A DNA stretch of 64,000 bases, from positions 1,798,001-1,862,000 of the forward strand of contig NZ_CP065037.1 in the NCBI RefSeq assembly GCF_019924635.1, written 5' to 3'. Both the position numbers and the translations under genes were made by a program. Positions 20,762-29,544 of this stretch are shown here, one piece after another (the first letter of the stretch is position 1; each line of letters begins with the position of its first letter). This stretch comes from Leifsonia sp. ZF2019. GTDB lineage: Bacteria; Actinomycetota; Actinomycetes; Actinomycetales; Microbacteriaceae. The notes beneath the pieces are model-generated. The model saw only the letters and a list, made by a program, of their open reading frames with translations, was not told the DNA's origin and made no database searches.

Positions 20762-22072
20762 GTGAGCGAGTCCGTCGCCGTCGAGGCGAAGAACATCTAC
20801 AAGGTATTCGGGCGCAAGCCCCAGGAGGCGGTCCGCCGGCTCCGGGAGGGCGCATCCCGGCAGGAGGTCTCGGGTCTTGGGACGGCCGCCGTGATCGATG
20901 CGGGGCTGACCGTGCAGCGCGGCGAGATCTTCGTCGTCATGGGTCTCTCCGGCTCCGGCAAGTCGACCCTCATCCGGCTGCTGAACGGCCTCCTGGAGCC
21001 CACCGCCGGCGAGGTGTCGGTGATGGGGACGACGATCACCGGGTTGACCGGCAAGCGGCTGCGGGAGGTGCGCCAGCGGCACATCTCCATGGTCTTCCAG
21101 CACTTCGCGCTGCTGCCGCACCGCACGGTGCTCGACAACATCGCGTACGGCCTGGAGGTCAAGGGCTCCCCGAGCGCGGAACGCCGCGCCCGCGCCGAAC
21201 AGGTGCTCGAGCTGGTCGGTCTCGCAGGCTGGGGCGACAAGCTCCCGAGCGAGCTCTCCGGCGGCATGCAGCAGCGCGTCGGCCTGGGCCGGGCGCTCGC
21301 GGCCGACACCGACGTCCTGCTCATGGACGAGGCGTTCTCCGCCCTCGACCCGCTCATCCGCCGCGAGATGCAGGAGCAGCTGCTGGAGCTGCAGAGCTCC
21401 CTCGGCAAGACGATCGTCTTCATCACGCACGACCTCAACGAGGCCATGTTCCTGGGCGACCGGATCGCGGTGATGCGCGACGGCCGCATCGTGCAGACCG
21501 GGACGCCGGAGGAGATCCTCACCGATCCCGCGAACGACTACGTCGCCAGCTTCGTGCAGGACGTCGACCGCGCCCGCGTGCTCACCGCCGCGAGCGTGAT
21601 GGAGCCCGCCCGTGCGCTGGTGACCGTGGCGGGCGGTCCGCGCGCCGCCATGCGCACGATGCGCGACCTCCAGACCTCGGCCGCCTTCGTCGTGGGGCAG
21701 GGTCGTGCCCTGCTCGGCGCGGTGCGCGACCGCGACGTGATGCGCCAGGTGCGCGACGGCCGCAGCGACCTCCGCGAAGTGATCCGCGAGGAGATCGCGT
21801 CCGTCGACCGCGACGAGGTGCTGAGCGAGCTCGTCGAGCCCTCCGTCGGCAGCGACCTGCCGCTCGCCGTGGTGGACGGCAAGCAGCGGCTGCTCGGCGT
21901 CATCCCGCGCGTGACCCTGCTCGCCGCCCTCGGCAACGTGTCCAGCGACACGACGGAGATCCCCGTCGTCGTCGAGCCGCCCGCGACCGTGCCCGTCGAC
22001 GCGATGACCCTCGCCCTGCAGGAGTCCGCGGGCGACGAACCGTCCGCCCGCGGTGAGGAGGTGCGCGCGTGA
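20762..22072 (+). CDS. proV: Glycine betaine/proline ABC importer, ATP-binding protein with CBS domains
   Basis: 436 residues from GTG 20762 (GGAG eight bases upstream). The ABC domain (1-275) has the ProV/OpuAA insert [17 protein letters not shown] before Walker [10 protein letters not shown], then [32 protein letters not shown] and [13 protein letters not shown]. Residues about 280-400 form two CBS domains ([16 protein letters not shown]..., [16 protein letters not shown]), which in OpuA-type importers sense ionic strength or nucleotides. It energises the fused permease/binding protein encoded next, coupled by GTGA. Role: osmoprotectant uptake. Confidence 0.93.
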   Translation: MSESVAVEAKNIYKVFGRKPQEAVRRLREGASRQEVSGLGTAAVIDAGLTVQRGEIFVVMGLSGSGKSTLIRLLNGLLEPTAGEVSVMGTTITGLTGKRLREVRQRHISMVFQHFALLPHRTVLDNIAYGLEVKGSPSAERRARAEQVLELVGLAGWGDKLPSELSGGMQQRVGLGRALAADTDVLLMDEAFSALDPLIRREMQEQLLELQSSLGKTIVFITHDLNEAMFLGDRIAVMRDGRIVQTGTPEEILTDPANDYVASFVQDVDRARVLTAASVMEPARALVTVAGGPRAAMRTMRDLQTSAAFVVGQGRALLGAVRDRDVMRQVRDGRSDLREVIREEIASVDRDEVLSELVEPSVGSDLPLAVVDGKQRLLGVIPRVTLLAALGNVSSDTTEIPVVVEPPATVPVDAMTLALQESAGDEPSARGEEVRA

Positions 22073-23784
22073 ACGGCGTCCGGCTCCCCCTCGGCGAGTG
22101 GGCCTCCCACGCCGTCGACTTCGTGACCACGACCCTCGGCGGTTTCTTCGATGTCGTCCGGATGGTCTTCACCGGCCTCTACGACGGCATGGACTGGCTG
22201 CTCCAGGCCCCGCCGTTCTGGGGCATCATCCTCATCTTCGCCGTGCTGGCCGTGTGGCTGCGCGGCTGGGTCTTCGGTGCGGGGACCGTCGTCGGCCTCC
22301 TCGTGATCGCGAGCGTCGACCAGTGGTCGAACGCGATGGACACCCTCGCCCTCGTCCTCGTCTCCGCCGCGATCGCGATCGCGATCAGCGTGCCACTCGG
22401 CATCCTCGCCGCCCGGTCGAAGACCGCGTCCGCGATCATCCGCCCGATCCTCGACTTCATGCAGACGATGCCGGCCTTCGTCTACCTGATCCCGGCGCTC
22501 ATCCTCTTCCGCGTCGGCGTCGTGCCGGGCATGGTCGCGACCATCGTGTTCGCGATGGCCCCGGGCGTCCGCCTCACCGAGCTGGGCATCCGCGGCGTCG
22601 ACAAGGAGCTGGTGGAGGCCGGCCGCGCGTTCGGCTCTCCGCCGCGCCGCATCCTGCGACAGATCCAGCTGCCGCTGGCCATGCCGTCCATCCTGGCGGG
22701 CGTCAACCAGGTGATCATGCTCTCGCTCTCGATGGTCGTCATCGCCGGCATGGTCGGCGCGGGCGGCCTGGGCCGCGACATCGTCCAGGCGCTCAGCCGG
22801 GTGGATGTGGGCCTCGGCTTCGAGGCCGGGGTGTCGGTCGTGATCCTGGCGATCGTCCTCGACCGTCTGACCGCCTCGGTCGGCCGCGCGCGCCTGCGCA
22901 TGCCGAAGCGTGCCCTGGCCGTGCTCGGCGCGGCGGTGCTCGTCGCCGTCGGCGGGACCGCGGTCACCGCGGCCTCCACCGCGAGCGGCGGCGACAAGGG
23001 CACCATCACGGTCGCCGTGTTCAACGGCTGGCCGGAGGGAGAGGCCGCCTCCTACCTGTGGAAGCACGTGCTCGAGAAGAAGGGCTACACCGTCGACTTC
23101 GAGTACGCCGACGCCGGCCCCGCCTTCGCCGGGCTCTCGACCGGGGACTACGACGTGGCGTTCGACGGCTGGCTGCCGACGACGCACGAGGCCTACATGA
23201 AGAAGTACGGTTCCAAGCTCACCGACCTCGGCGCCTGGAACGACGAGGCCAAGCTGACCATCGCGGTCAACAAGGACGCTCCGATCGACTCGCTCGACGA
23301 GCTCGCCGCCCACTCGGCGGACTTCGGCAACAGGCTCGTCGGCATCGAGCCGGGCGCCGGCCTGACCCAGGCGACGCAGGACAAGGTGATCCCGGAGTAC
23401 GGGCTCGGCTCGATGGACTTCGTCACGTCCTCCACCCCCGCAATGCTCGCCGAGCTGACCGCCGCGATGAAGAAGGGCGACGACGTGGCCGTGACGCTGT
23501 GGCGTCCGCACTGGGCGTACGACGAGTTCGACCTCAAGGATCTGAAGGATCCCAAGGGTGCGCTCGGCGACGCGGAGTCCATCCACTCCATCGGCAGCAA
23601 GGACTTCTCGACGAAGTTCCCCGAGGTCGCCGGATGGGTGAAGGGCTTCACGCTCGACTCGGACCTGCTCTACTCGCTCGAGAACGCGATGTTCAACAGC
23701 GGCGCGGAGTCGTCCGCGTACGACCGCATCGTCTCGTCGTGGATGGACGAGCACGCCGACTACGTGGCGACGCTCACTCCGTAG
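22069..23784 (+). CDS. Fused permease and substrate-binding protein for glycine betaine/proline
   Basis: 571 residues. The N-terminal half has the permease helices, with an EAA-type loop in [21 protein letters not shown] and [21 protein letters not shown] last helix ([20 protein letters not shown]) leads into an extracellular OpuAC-like binding domain from about residue 315: [49 protein letters not shown]. The Trp residues in those three segments are the expected quaternary-ammonium cage. The binding domain is therefore tethered to the channel instead of lipid-anchored. Together with the CBS ATPase it forms a two-gene importer. Confidence 0.9.
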   Translation: MNGVRLPLGEWASHAVDFVTTTLGGFFDVVRMVFTGLYDGMDWLLQAPPFWGIILIFAVLAVWLRGWVFGAGTVVGLLVIASVDQWSNAMDTLALVLVSAAIAIAISVPLGILAARSKTASAIIRPILDFMQTMPAFVYLIPALILFRVGVVPGMVATIVFAMAPGVRLTELGIRGVDKELVEAGRAFGSPPRRILRQIQLPLAMPSILAGVNQVIMLSLSMVVIAGMVGAGGLGRDIVQALSRVDVGLGFEAGVSVVILAIVLDRLTASVGRARLRMPKRALAVLGAAVLVAVGGTAVTAASTASGGDKGTITVAVFNGWPEGEAASYLWKHVLEKKGYTVDFEYADAGPAFAGLSTGDYDVAFDGWLPTTHEAYMKKYGSKLTDLGAWNDEAKLTIAVNKDAPIDSLDELAAHSADFGNRLVGIEPGAGLTQATQDKVIPEYGLGSMDFVTSSTPAMLAELTAAMKKGDDVAVTLWRPHWAYDEFDLKDLKDPKGALGDAESIHSIGSKDFSTKFPEVAGWVKGFTLDSDLLYSLENAMFNSGAESSAYDRIVSSWMDEHADYVATLTP

Positions 23785-25063
23785 CGGCCGCGGCCGTGGC
23801 GCTCGACGACGTGCCGCTCACTCCGACGGAGTGCAGCCAGTCGAAGAGCGACCGCAGCGAGCGCAGCGCGACGGTGGCGTGCGTGGCGCCGGGGATCCGG
23901 TCGTACGTCACCGTCGTGCCCGCGTCGCGCTCGGTCCGCACGAACGCGTCGGTCGAGGTCGGCCGCACGAGCCTGTCGTCCTCGCCCTGCGCGACGAAGA
24001 GCGGCATCGTCAGTGCCGTCGCGCCCGGCGTGTTCTGGGCGAGCAGACCCGACCACGGCTCGGTGGTCTCCGGATCGTCCGTCAGGAACCGCCCCACGAG
24101 TGGCTGGGCGATCGTGTGCAGCTCCTTGTTCTGCGAGAGCAGGCACAGGTCGTTCATCGCGGGCAGCGCGGTGATGGCATGCGGGGTCAGGATGCTCGCG
24201 AGCGGCTCGTCGTAGACCGACGCGTAGGCCTGGAACGCGTAGGAGCCGATCGTGACGCCGGAGACGTCACCGATGTCGGCGCGCAGCAGGGACGCGAGGT
24301 CGGTCGCGGGTGCGGCGGCCGCCGCCGCCTGCACGTCGAGCTCGGGAGCGTAGCCGTGTGCGAGCTGGGCGGCGAACAGCACGGCCTGGCCGCCCTGGGA
24401 GTGACCCCACAGCACGACGCGCTGGCTGCCGTCGCGGCCGAGGACGGTCCGGGCCGCCCGGGCGGCGTCGAGGACGTTGCGGCCCTCCGTCCCGCCGACC
24501 AGATAGGAGTCGGGGCCGGCCGTCCCCATCCCGGTGTAGTCCGTGTAGACGACCGCGTAGCCGCGGTTCAGGAAGTCGGTCAGCCCCTCGACGCTGTCAT
24601 ACGGGTCGTCGGAGCGCGATGGCGCGCACTTCTCCGCGGCGCCGGTGGTCGGATGCCCCCAGGAGACGATCGTGCGCCCGCCCGCCGGCGCGGGGGAGCC
24701 GGGGGCCACCAGCAGACCCGAGTCGACGACCGGGCGGCCGTCGAGATCGGTCGAGTGGAACAGGATGCGGTAGGCGACGCCTCCGGGAGGGGCTCCGACC
24801 GCCGGCGACGTGCGGATGAGGTCCCCGGGTGATCCGGCGGGCAGCGGCTCCGGCTGCTCGTAGAAGGAGGAGATGAACGGCGACGACTCGGCGTCGTCCT
24901 GGAGCCGCGCCTCCTGGACCGGGGTGCAGGCGGTGAGCAGCACGACCACGGCGACCGCGCCGAGCGCGACCGTCGCGCGAGGCCGTCGTACGCGCGACGC
25001 GTGCGTTCGCGCGCGCTCGGCGCGCCTGCCGCCACGCGTCTGCGCGGTCGTTCGCCTGCCCAC
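23774..25063 (-). CDS. Secreted lipase-like alpha/beta hydrolase, lipoprotein
   Basis: 429 residues with a long basic N-terminus, hydrophobic core [12 protein letters not shown] and lipobox LTAC-T. The catalytic Ser is in [10 protein letters not shown], the acid in [11 protein letters not shown], the His in PGATHATVA, which is the order of secretory lipases (LIP family). Similar actinobacterial proteins hydrolyse triglycerides or other esters outside the cell. It starts at GTG 25063, with TAGGCT six bases upstream (leaderless). The 3' end overlaps the importer fusion gene by 11 bases, convergent. Confidence 0.85.
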   Translation of the reverse strand: MGRRTTAQTRGGRRAERARTHASRVRRPRATVALGAVAVVVLLTACTPVQEARLQDDAESSPFISSFYEQPEPLPAGSPGDLIRTSPAVGAPPGGVAYRILFHSTDLDGRPVVDSGLLVAPGSPAPAGGRTIVSWGHPTTGAAEKCAPSRSDDPYDSVEGLTDFLNRGYAVVYTDYTGMGTAGPDSYLVGGTEGRNVLDAARAARTVLGRDGSQRVVLWGHSQGGQAVLFAAQLAHGYAPELDVQAAAAAAPATDLASLLRADIGDVSGVTIGSYAFQAYASVYDEPLASILTPHAITALPAMNDLCLLSQNKELHTIAQPLVGRFLTDDPETTEPWSGLLAQNTPGATALTMPLFVAQGEDDRLVRPTSTDAFVRTERDAGTTVTYDRIPGATHATVALRSLRSLFDWLHSVGVSGTSSSATAAAATE

Positions 25064-25110
25064 GGCGTCAGCCTAGCGGTCCGCCCGGGCGCGGCCCGTA
25101 CGCTGGGGGG

Positions 25111-25983
25111 ATGACCCTCCCGCGTACCGACACCGTCGTCACCTACCCCGCCGGCGACGTCTCATCCACCGGCACCGTCGTGCACATCGAGCCCCGTGCG
25201 GACGGACGCACCGCCGTCGTGCTGGACCGGACCGCCTTCCATGCCGTCGATCCGGTGTGGCCGGACCAGCCGGCCGACATCGGCACGATCACCGTCGGGG
25301 GCCGTGCCCGGGCCGTGGTCGACGCCGTCGTCGGGGCGACCGACGGTGAGACGCTTCACGTCGGCGACGCGCCCGTGCGGACCGGCACCGCAGGATGGTC
25401 GTTCGTCGTCTGCCACCTGGTCGACGACGCCGACGGCATCGAGCCGGGTGCGTCGGCGACCGTCGAGGTCGAACCCGGCCTGCGTCGTGCCCTGTCGGCC
25501 GGCCACACGGCCTGCCACCTCGCCTCCCTCGCCCTCAACGACGCTCTCGCGCCGCTGTGGACGAAGGAGGTGCCCGGTGACGGACGCGGTCGCCCCGATT
25601 TCGACCGCCTCGCGATCACCTCCTCCCGCATCCTGCCCGACGGCTCGCGCGACGAGTACCGCATCGGCAAGAGCCTGCGGAAGAAGGGGTTCCCCGCCGC
25701 CGAACTGCCTGGCCGGCTCGACGAGATCGCCGCGGCGGCGAACGCGCTGCTCGCGGAGTGGGTGGCGTCAGGCGCAGCGGTCGCGATCACGCGCGAGGGC
25801 GACGGGCTCGGCGACCGGCGCCTGTGGACGTGCGCGCTGCCCGGCGGGACCGCGGCCATCCCGTGCGGCGGCACCCATCTCGCATCCCTGGGCGAGCTCA
25901 CGGCCGTCGAGGTCGTCCTCGAGGCCGCGGAGGCCGACGGCGCCCTCACGGTCGTCATGCGGACGTCCGCGCACTCGGCCTGA
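25111..25983 (+). CDS. AlaX-like aminoacyl-tRNA editing protein
   Basis: 290 residues. It has the two zinc-binding pairs of the Thr/Ala-tRNA synthetase second additional domain: SAGHTACHLAS (HxxxH) and AIPCGGTHLASLGEL (CxxxH). The N-terminal beta-barrel part (TVVHIEPRADGRTAVVLDRTAFHAVDP) resembles the linker domain of AlaX-M proteins. Such proteins remove Ser or Gly from mischarged tRNA-Ala in trans. Here the barrel motif is loose, so another hydrolase role is possible. TACGCT six bases before ATG fits a leaderless start, though a G-run also sits there. Confidence 0.75.
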   Translation: MTLPRTDTVVTYPAGDVSSTGTVVHIEPRADGRTAVVLDRTAFHAVDPVWPDQPADIGTITVGGRARAVVDAVVGATDGETLHVGDAPVRTGTAGWSFVVCHLVDDADGIEPGASATVEVEPGLRRALSAGHTACHLASLALNDALAPLWTKEVPGDGRGRPDFDRLAITSSRILPDGSRDEYRIGKSLRKKGFPAAELPGRLDEIAAAANALLAEWVASGAAVAITREGDGLGDRRLWTCALPGGTAAIPCGGTHLASLGELTAVEVVLEAAEADGALTVVMRTSAHSA

Positions 25984-26002
25984 GGTCCGGGCCGCGGCGG
26001 CG

Positions 26003-26764
26003 TCAGCGCGGGACGAACGGGAGGACGGCGGCGAACAGGGCGAGCCCCGCTGCGACAGCCCAGCCTGCGCGCACCAGGCGGGCGCTGCGGACCTCGCTCT
26101 CGATGCGGGCGAAACGGTCGGCGACATCCGCCGGCTGCCCGGCCGTCCGCCAGGTGCCCGGCTCGTCCACGAGCCGGGTGACGGCGTCCACGGCGGCCGC
26201 GTCGGTCACGGGCGGACGCCGGGTGAGCCAGCTCACGAGCTCCTCGCCGCGCACGACCTCCACCGATCGCGGGCGCTGGCGGATGCGCAGCTCCTTCGCC
26301 CCGACGACCGCGACGACGGCGCGCACGGGCGCCTGGATCCCCGCGGTCGCCAGTAGGCCGCGCACGCGCGAGGCCTCCAGGTCGGCGTTCCGCAGGGAGG
26401 GCGCTGTGGCGCCGTTCACCCGCATGGATCGTTGCGCGACCCACACCCGCGCGCCGCGGTGGTGGGTGGTGTCGATGACGAAGACGCCCGCCGGTCCGAC
26501 CACCAGATGGTCGAGATCCGCGTCGCCCGACCCGACGGGCAGCGCGTGGAACACGCGCCACCCGTCGGGAAGGCGAGCGAGGCGAGCGCCGATCTCGCGC
26601 TCGCCGAGGGCGCCGACGAACCAGGGGACCGTCTCGTCCGCCAGCGGGGTCACCCCGAGGGCGCGGGCGAACGGCGTCCGCGGCGGGGCCGCGTCGTGCA
26701 GGCGCACGACCTGCGCCATGACCGCCGCCCCGGGTGCCCGGTCGCTCATCCGTCCGCTGTCCAT
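26003..26764 (-). CDS. NERD-domain protein with C-terminal membrane anchor
   Basis: 253 residues. The centre has a nuclease-related (NERD) domain: GALGEREIGARLARLPDGW, HLVVGPAGVFVIDTTHHRGARVWVAQ, where D in VIDT and the downstream basic residues match the restriction-endonuclease-like core, though the usual K is replaced by the HHRG stretch. The C-terminus has a hydrophobic helix, VAAGLALFAAVLPFV. Role unknown; NERD proteins are thought to act on nucleic acids or in signalling. Start 26764 is chosen; ATG 26749 is the alternative. Converges with the AlaX-like gene. Confidence 0.75.
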   Translation of the reverse strand: MDSGRMSDRAPGAAVMAQVVRLHDAAPPRTPFARALGVTPLADETVPWFVGALGEREIGARLARLPDGWRVFHALPVGSGDADLDHLVVGPAGVFVIDTTHHRGARVWVAQRSMRVNGATAPSLRNADLEASRVRGLLATAGIQAPVRAVVAVVGAKELRIRQRPRSVEVVRGEELVSWLTRRPPVTDAAAVDAVTRLVDEPGTWRTAGQPADVADRFARIESEVRSARLVRAGWAVAAGLALFAAVLPFVPR

Positions 26765-26828
26765 CGCGTCACGGTATCGGGCGGCGGCCCGGGTCCGCAG
26801 TCCCCTGTCCGGGCCGCTCCGGGGCGGC

Positions 26829-27020
26829 CTACCCCTGGTCGGGGGAGCCGTGTTGCGGCTCCGCGTGCTGGCCGGGCAGGCGTTCCTCCAGCGAGTCGTT
26901 GCGTTCCGCCACCGTCTCGAGCTGGTCTTCGCGGGTCTCTCCGAGGTCGGCCACGGCCTCCTGGAGGTCGTCGGCGGTCTTGGTGCCGTCGGCCGTGGGC
27001 TGTTCGTCACGATCGGTCAT
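26829..27020 (-). CDS. Small acidic hydrophilic protein, 63 residues
   Basis: 63 residues, rich in Glu, Asp, Gln and Thr, with a heptad-like stretch (DDLQEAVADLGETREDQLETVAERNDSLEERL) that could form a coiled coil of about 35 residues. No membrane segment. TACCGT seven bases before ATG 27020 is a good -10 candidate for a leaderless mRNA. No family known. Codon choice and the promoter box support it, but it is short. Confidence 0.5.
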   Translation of the reverse strand: MTDRDEQPTADGTKTADDLQEAVADLGETREDQLETVAERNDSLEERLPGQHAEPQHGSPDQG

Positions 27021-27101
27021 GCCGTGCACGGTACTCGCGGTCGGCTCGAGCCTCGTCCGGCCCTCGCCTGAATCTCGCGCTGCGGGAGTAGCATGCGGCC
27101 C

Positions 27102-27365
27102 ATGAGCCGCATCGAAACCGGGATCGTCTCCTACACCGTCTCCGGCGACTACTTCGCCCGTGTCGGCGCCGACTTCGACGCGGAGGCGGTCGACGACGCC
27201 ATCCTCGCCGAGCTGAACCGCCTCCTGCCGCGCGGCGTCGTGGTGGAGCGCAGCGGGCGCGTGCTGGCCGAGGAGGCGCAGGCCGAGGAGGCCAGGAACC
27301 TCGACTGGACCGCCCTCCTCGGCAGCATCGACGTCGACCAGATCCTCGCCGATCACGCGCGCTGA
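27102..27365 (+). CDS. Conserved hypothetical protein, 87 residues
   Basis: A soluble 87-residue protein (MSRIETGIVSYTVSGDYFARVGADFD...) that ends in a helical acidic segment. Two ATGs are possible: 27093, four bases after GGGAG, and 27102, seven bases after TAGCAT. The second is preferred because it matches the leaderless spacing used widely in this window. No motif or family recognised. Next to the photolyase gene, convergent. Confidence 0.6.
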   Translation: MSRIETGIVSYTVSGDYFARVGADFDAEAVDDAILAELNRLLPRGVVVERSGRVLAEEAQAEEARNLDWTALLGSIDVDQILADHAR

Positions 27366-27394
27366 CGGTCGGCGCCGACGGGCGGCGCTCACGG

Positions 27395-28795
27395 TCAGCG
27401 GGCCTTCTTGACCACGTCGAACGCAGCGAGGGCGGCCCGGCGCGTCTCGGCGAGATCGACGATCGGCTCCGGGTAGTCGCCGGTGTCCCACTCCGGAACC
27501 CAGCGGCGCACGTAGTCACCGTGCGGGTCGAACTTGGTGCGCTGCAGTTCGGGATTGAAGACGCGGAAGTATGGAGCGGCGTCCGCCCCGCTGCCGGCGA
27601 CCCACTGCCAGTTGAACGGATTGTTGGCCGCATCGGCGTCGACCAGCGTGTCCCAGAACCACTGCTCGCCCCGCCTCCAATCGACCAGGAGGTTCTTGAC
27701 GAGGAACGACGCGACCACCATGCGCACGCGGTTGTGCATGATCCCGGTCGTCCACAGTTCCCGCATCCCCGCGTCCACGAGAGGAATGCCGGTGCGACCC
27801 TGGTGCCAGGCCCGTAATGCCGCAGGATGCAACCGGGGCCAGGGGAAGGAGTCGTACTCGCGATGGATGTTGACGGTCGCCAGGTCGGGGTGCTCGTAGA
27901 GGGTGTGGTGCGCGAACTCGCGCCAGCCCAGTTCGCTCACGAAGGCGCTCGCGCCGGCCGCGTTGGTCCGGTCGCGGGCCTCTGCCGTCGCGTGCCACAC
28001 CTCATGCGGGCTCAGTTCGCCCCAGCGCAGGCGGGGGGAGAGCCGGGAGGTCGCGGCGACGCCCGGGGTGTCGCGATCGTCGCGATAGCGGGCGACGTCC
28101 TCGTCCAAGAACTCGACGAGCCGCCGCCGCGCCGCCTTCTCGCCGGGCTCCCAGGCCTCGCGCAGGCCGCCCGCCCAGTCGGGGGCGGTCGGCAGAAGAC
28201 CCAGATCGTCGAGGGCGTCCCCGTCGACGGGCGAGGCGCGCCGCAGCTCTCGGGGCGCGGGCAGCGGTTTGCGCGGCGGGGGCGCGGCCAGGCAGGCGCG
28301 CCAGAACGGCGTGTAGACGGAGAACGGCGTCCCGGATCCGGTGCGGATCGTCCACGGCTCGAACAGCAGGTTCGCGGCGAAGCTGGTCGCCTCCATCCCT
28401 GCCGCGCGCGCGGCGGACTTGATCGCCTCGTCGATGCGCCGCTCTGCGCCGCCGTACCGACGGTTCCAGAACACGGCGGCGGCGCCCGCCTCGCGCAGCA
28501 CGTCGGCGACCACGCGCTGGGCCGGACCGCGCCGGATGATCAGCGGGGTGCCGTGCTGTCCGAGGTCGTCGGCCAGCGCGGCGAGCGAGTGGTGCAGCCA
28601 CCAGCGCGCTGCCCCGCCCAGCGGGCGGATCCCCGCGGACTCCTCATCGAAGACGAACAGGCAGAGCACCGGGCGGCCGGAGTCGGCGGCCGCCCGCAGG
28701 GCCGGGTTGTCGGCGACGCGCAGATCGTCCCGGAACCAGACGACGGCGGGCGCGTCCGCCGTCCCGGCTCCGCCGCCGGATCGGCCCGCACTCAC
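27395..28795 (-). CDS. phrB: DNA photolyase (FAD/cryptochrome family)
   Basis: 466 residues from GTG 28795. N-terminal antenna-binding domain (VVWFRDDLRVADNPAL, WFRxDLR motif) and C-terminal FAD domain with RLSPRLRWGELSPHEVWH, ELGWREFAHHTLY, DAGMRELWTTGIMHNRVRM and NNPFNWQWVAGSGADAAPYFRVFNP. All are marks of class I CPD photolyases, which repair UV pyrimidine dimers with light. It is coupled by GTGA to the metallo-hydrolase gene upstream. Repair chemistry is not separable from cryptochrome function on sequence alone, but the Trp and Asn positions favour repair. Confidence 0.93.
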   Translation of the reverse strand: MSAGRSGGGAGTADAPAVVWFRDDLRVADNPALRAAADSGRPVLCLFVFDEESAGIRPLGGAARWWLHHSLAALADDLGQHGTPLIIRRGPAQRVVADVLREAGAAAVFWNRRYGGAERRIDEAIKSAARAAGMEATSFAANLLFEPWTIRTGSGTPFSVYTPFWRACLAAPPPRKPLPAPRELRRASPVDGDALDDLGLLPTAPDWAGGLREAWEPGEKAARRRLVEFLDEDVARYRDDRDTPGVAATSRLSPRLRWGELSPHEVWHATAEARDRTNAAGASAFVSELGWREFAHHTLYEHPDLATVNIHREYDSFPWPRLHPAALRAWHQGRTGIPLVDAGMRELWTTGIMHNRVRMVVASFLVKNLLVDWRRGEQWFWDTLVDADAANNPFNWQWVAGSGADAAPYFRVFNPELQRTKFDPHGDYVRRWVPEWDTGDYPEPIVDLAETRRAALAAFDVVKKAR

Positions 28796-29430
28796 AGGTC
28801 GAGGGAGTCGCCGGGTTCGAGCGCGAAGTGCTTTCCGCCGTTCTGCTCGGTGGCCCACCCGATGCGCGCGTTCGAGAGATCCTTGCCCGCCCGGGAGAGG
28901 ACCATCTCGTGAACCGCGAAGCTGCGCTTGGGCTTCACGGCGAGCACGTAGTCCATGACCTCGGCGACCTTCATCCACGGCGCTCCGGCGGGCGCGGCGA
29001 GCATATCGACCTCGACGCCGTCGGGGATCGTGAACGAGTCGCCCGCGTAGTAGAGCTCGTCGTTGATGAGCACGCCCACGTTGTCGACGGTCGGGATGCT
29101 GGAGTGGATCACGGCATGCACCCCGCCGAAGAAGCGCAGCGAGAACGGTCCGGCCTCGACGGTTTCGCCGGCGTGTACGACGGTCACGTCGAAGTCCGCC
29201 GCCGCCCGCGCGACACCCTCGGGCGCGAAGATCCGCGCGTCCGGGCTCAGGTCGAGCACGCGCTTCAGCTGCTCCGGCGTCCAGTGGTCGGCGTGCTCGT
29301 GGGTGATCACCACGGCCACGGTGTTCGCCGCGTCGGTCACGGGCGTCGTGAAGCTGCCCGGATCGACGAACAGCTTCTTCCCCGAATCCTCGAGGAGCAA
29401 CGCGGCGTGTTCGAACTTCGTGAGTCTCAT
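28792..29430 (-). CDS. UlaG/YycJ-like metallo-beta-lactamase-fold hydrolase
   Basis: 212 residues. Compact MBL domain with metal motif THEHADHW (HxHxDH), later His in FFGGVHAVIH, Asp in YYAGDSFTIPDG and His in SFAVHEMVLS. No signal peptide. This is the short UPF0173-like branch that often hydrolyses small phosphodiesters or lactones, but the substrate is unknown. It starts at ATG 29430 with GGGGG upstream and is translated jointly with photolyase. Confidence 0.85.
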   Translation of the reverse strand: MRLTKFEHAALLLEDSGKKLFVDPGSFTTPVTDAANTVAVVITHEHADHWTPEQLKRVLDLSPDARIFAPEGVARAAADFDVTVVHAGETVEAGPFSLRFFGGVHAVIHSSIPTVDNVGVLINDELYYAGDSFTIPDGVEVDMLAAPAGAPWMKVAEVMDYVLAVKPKRSFAVHEMVLSRAGKDLSNARIGWATEQNGGKHFALEPGDSLDL

Positions 29431-29512
29431 TCCCCCAGGAAATACCGAACGGCCGACCGGTGCAAGCCGACGGAGGGGGACCGGCTCCGAATGCGCGGGA
29501 GGGGCTGGCGGA

Positions 29513-29532
29513 ATATACCCGGTAGGGGTATC
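29513..29532 (+). promoter_or_regulatory. CsoR-type copper operator
   Basis: ATACCC (29515-29520), GGTAG and GGGTAT (29526-29531) form the TACCC-N-GGGTA palindrome recognised by CsoR, the actinobacterial Cu(I) repressor. It lies just upstream of the copper ATPase start at 29545. CsoR itself is not in the window. Confidence 0.75.
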
Positions 29533-29544
29533 GTTCCGGGTGTC

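Noticed and set aside
21538..23754. 738-residue open frame antisense to the betaine importer
   Set aside because: High-GC mirror frame full of His/Arg/Asp; the plus-strand genes have all motifs.
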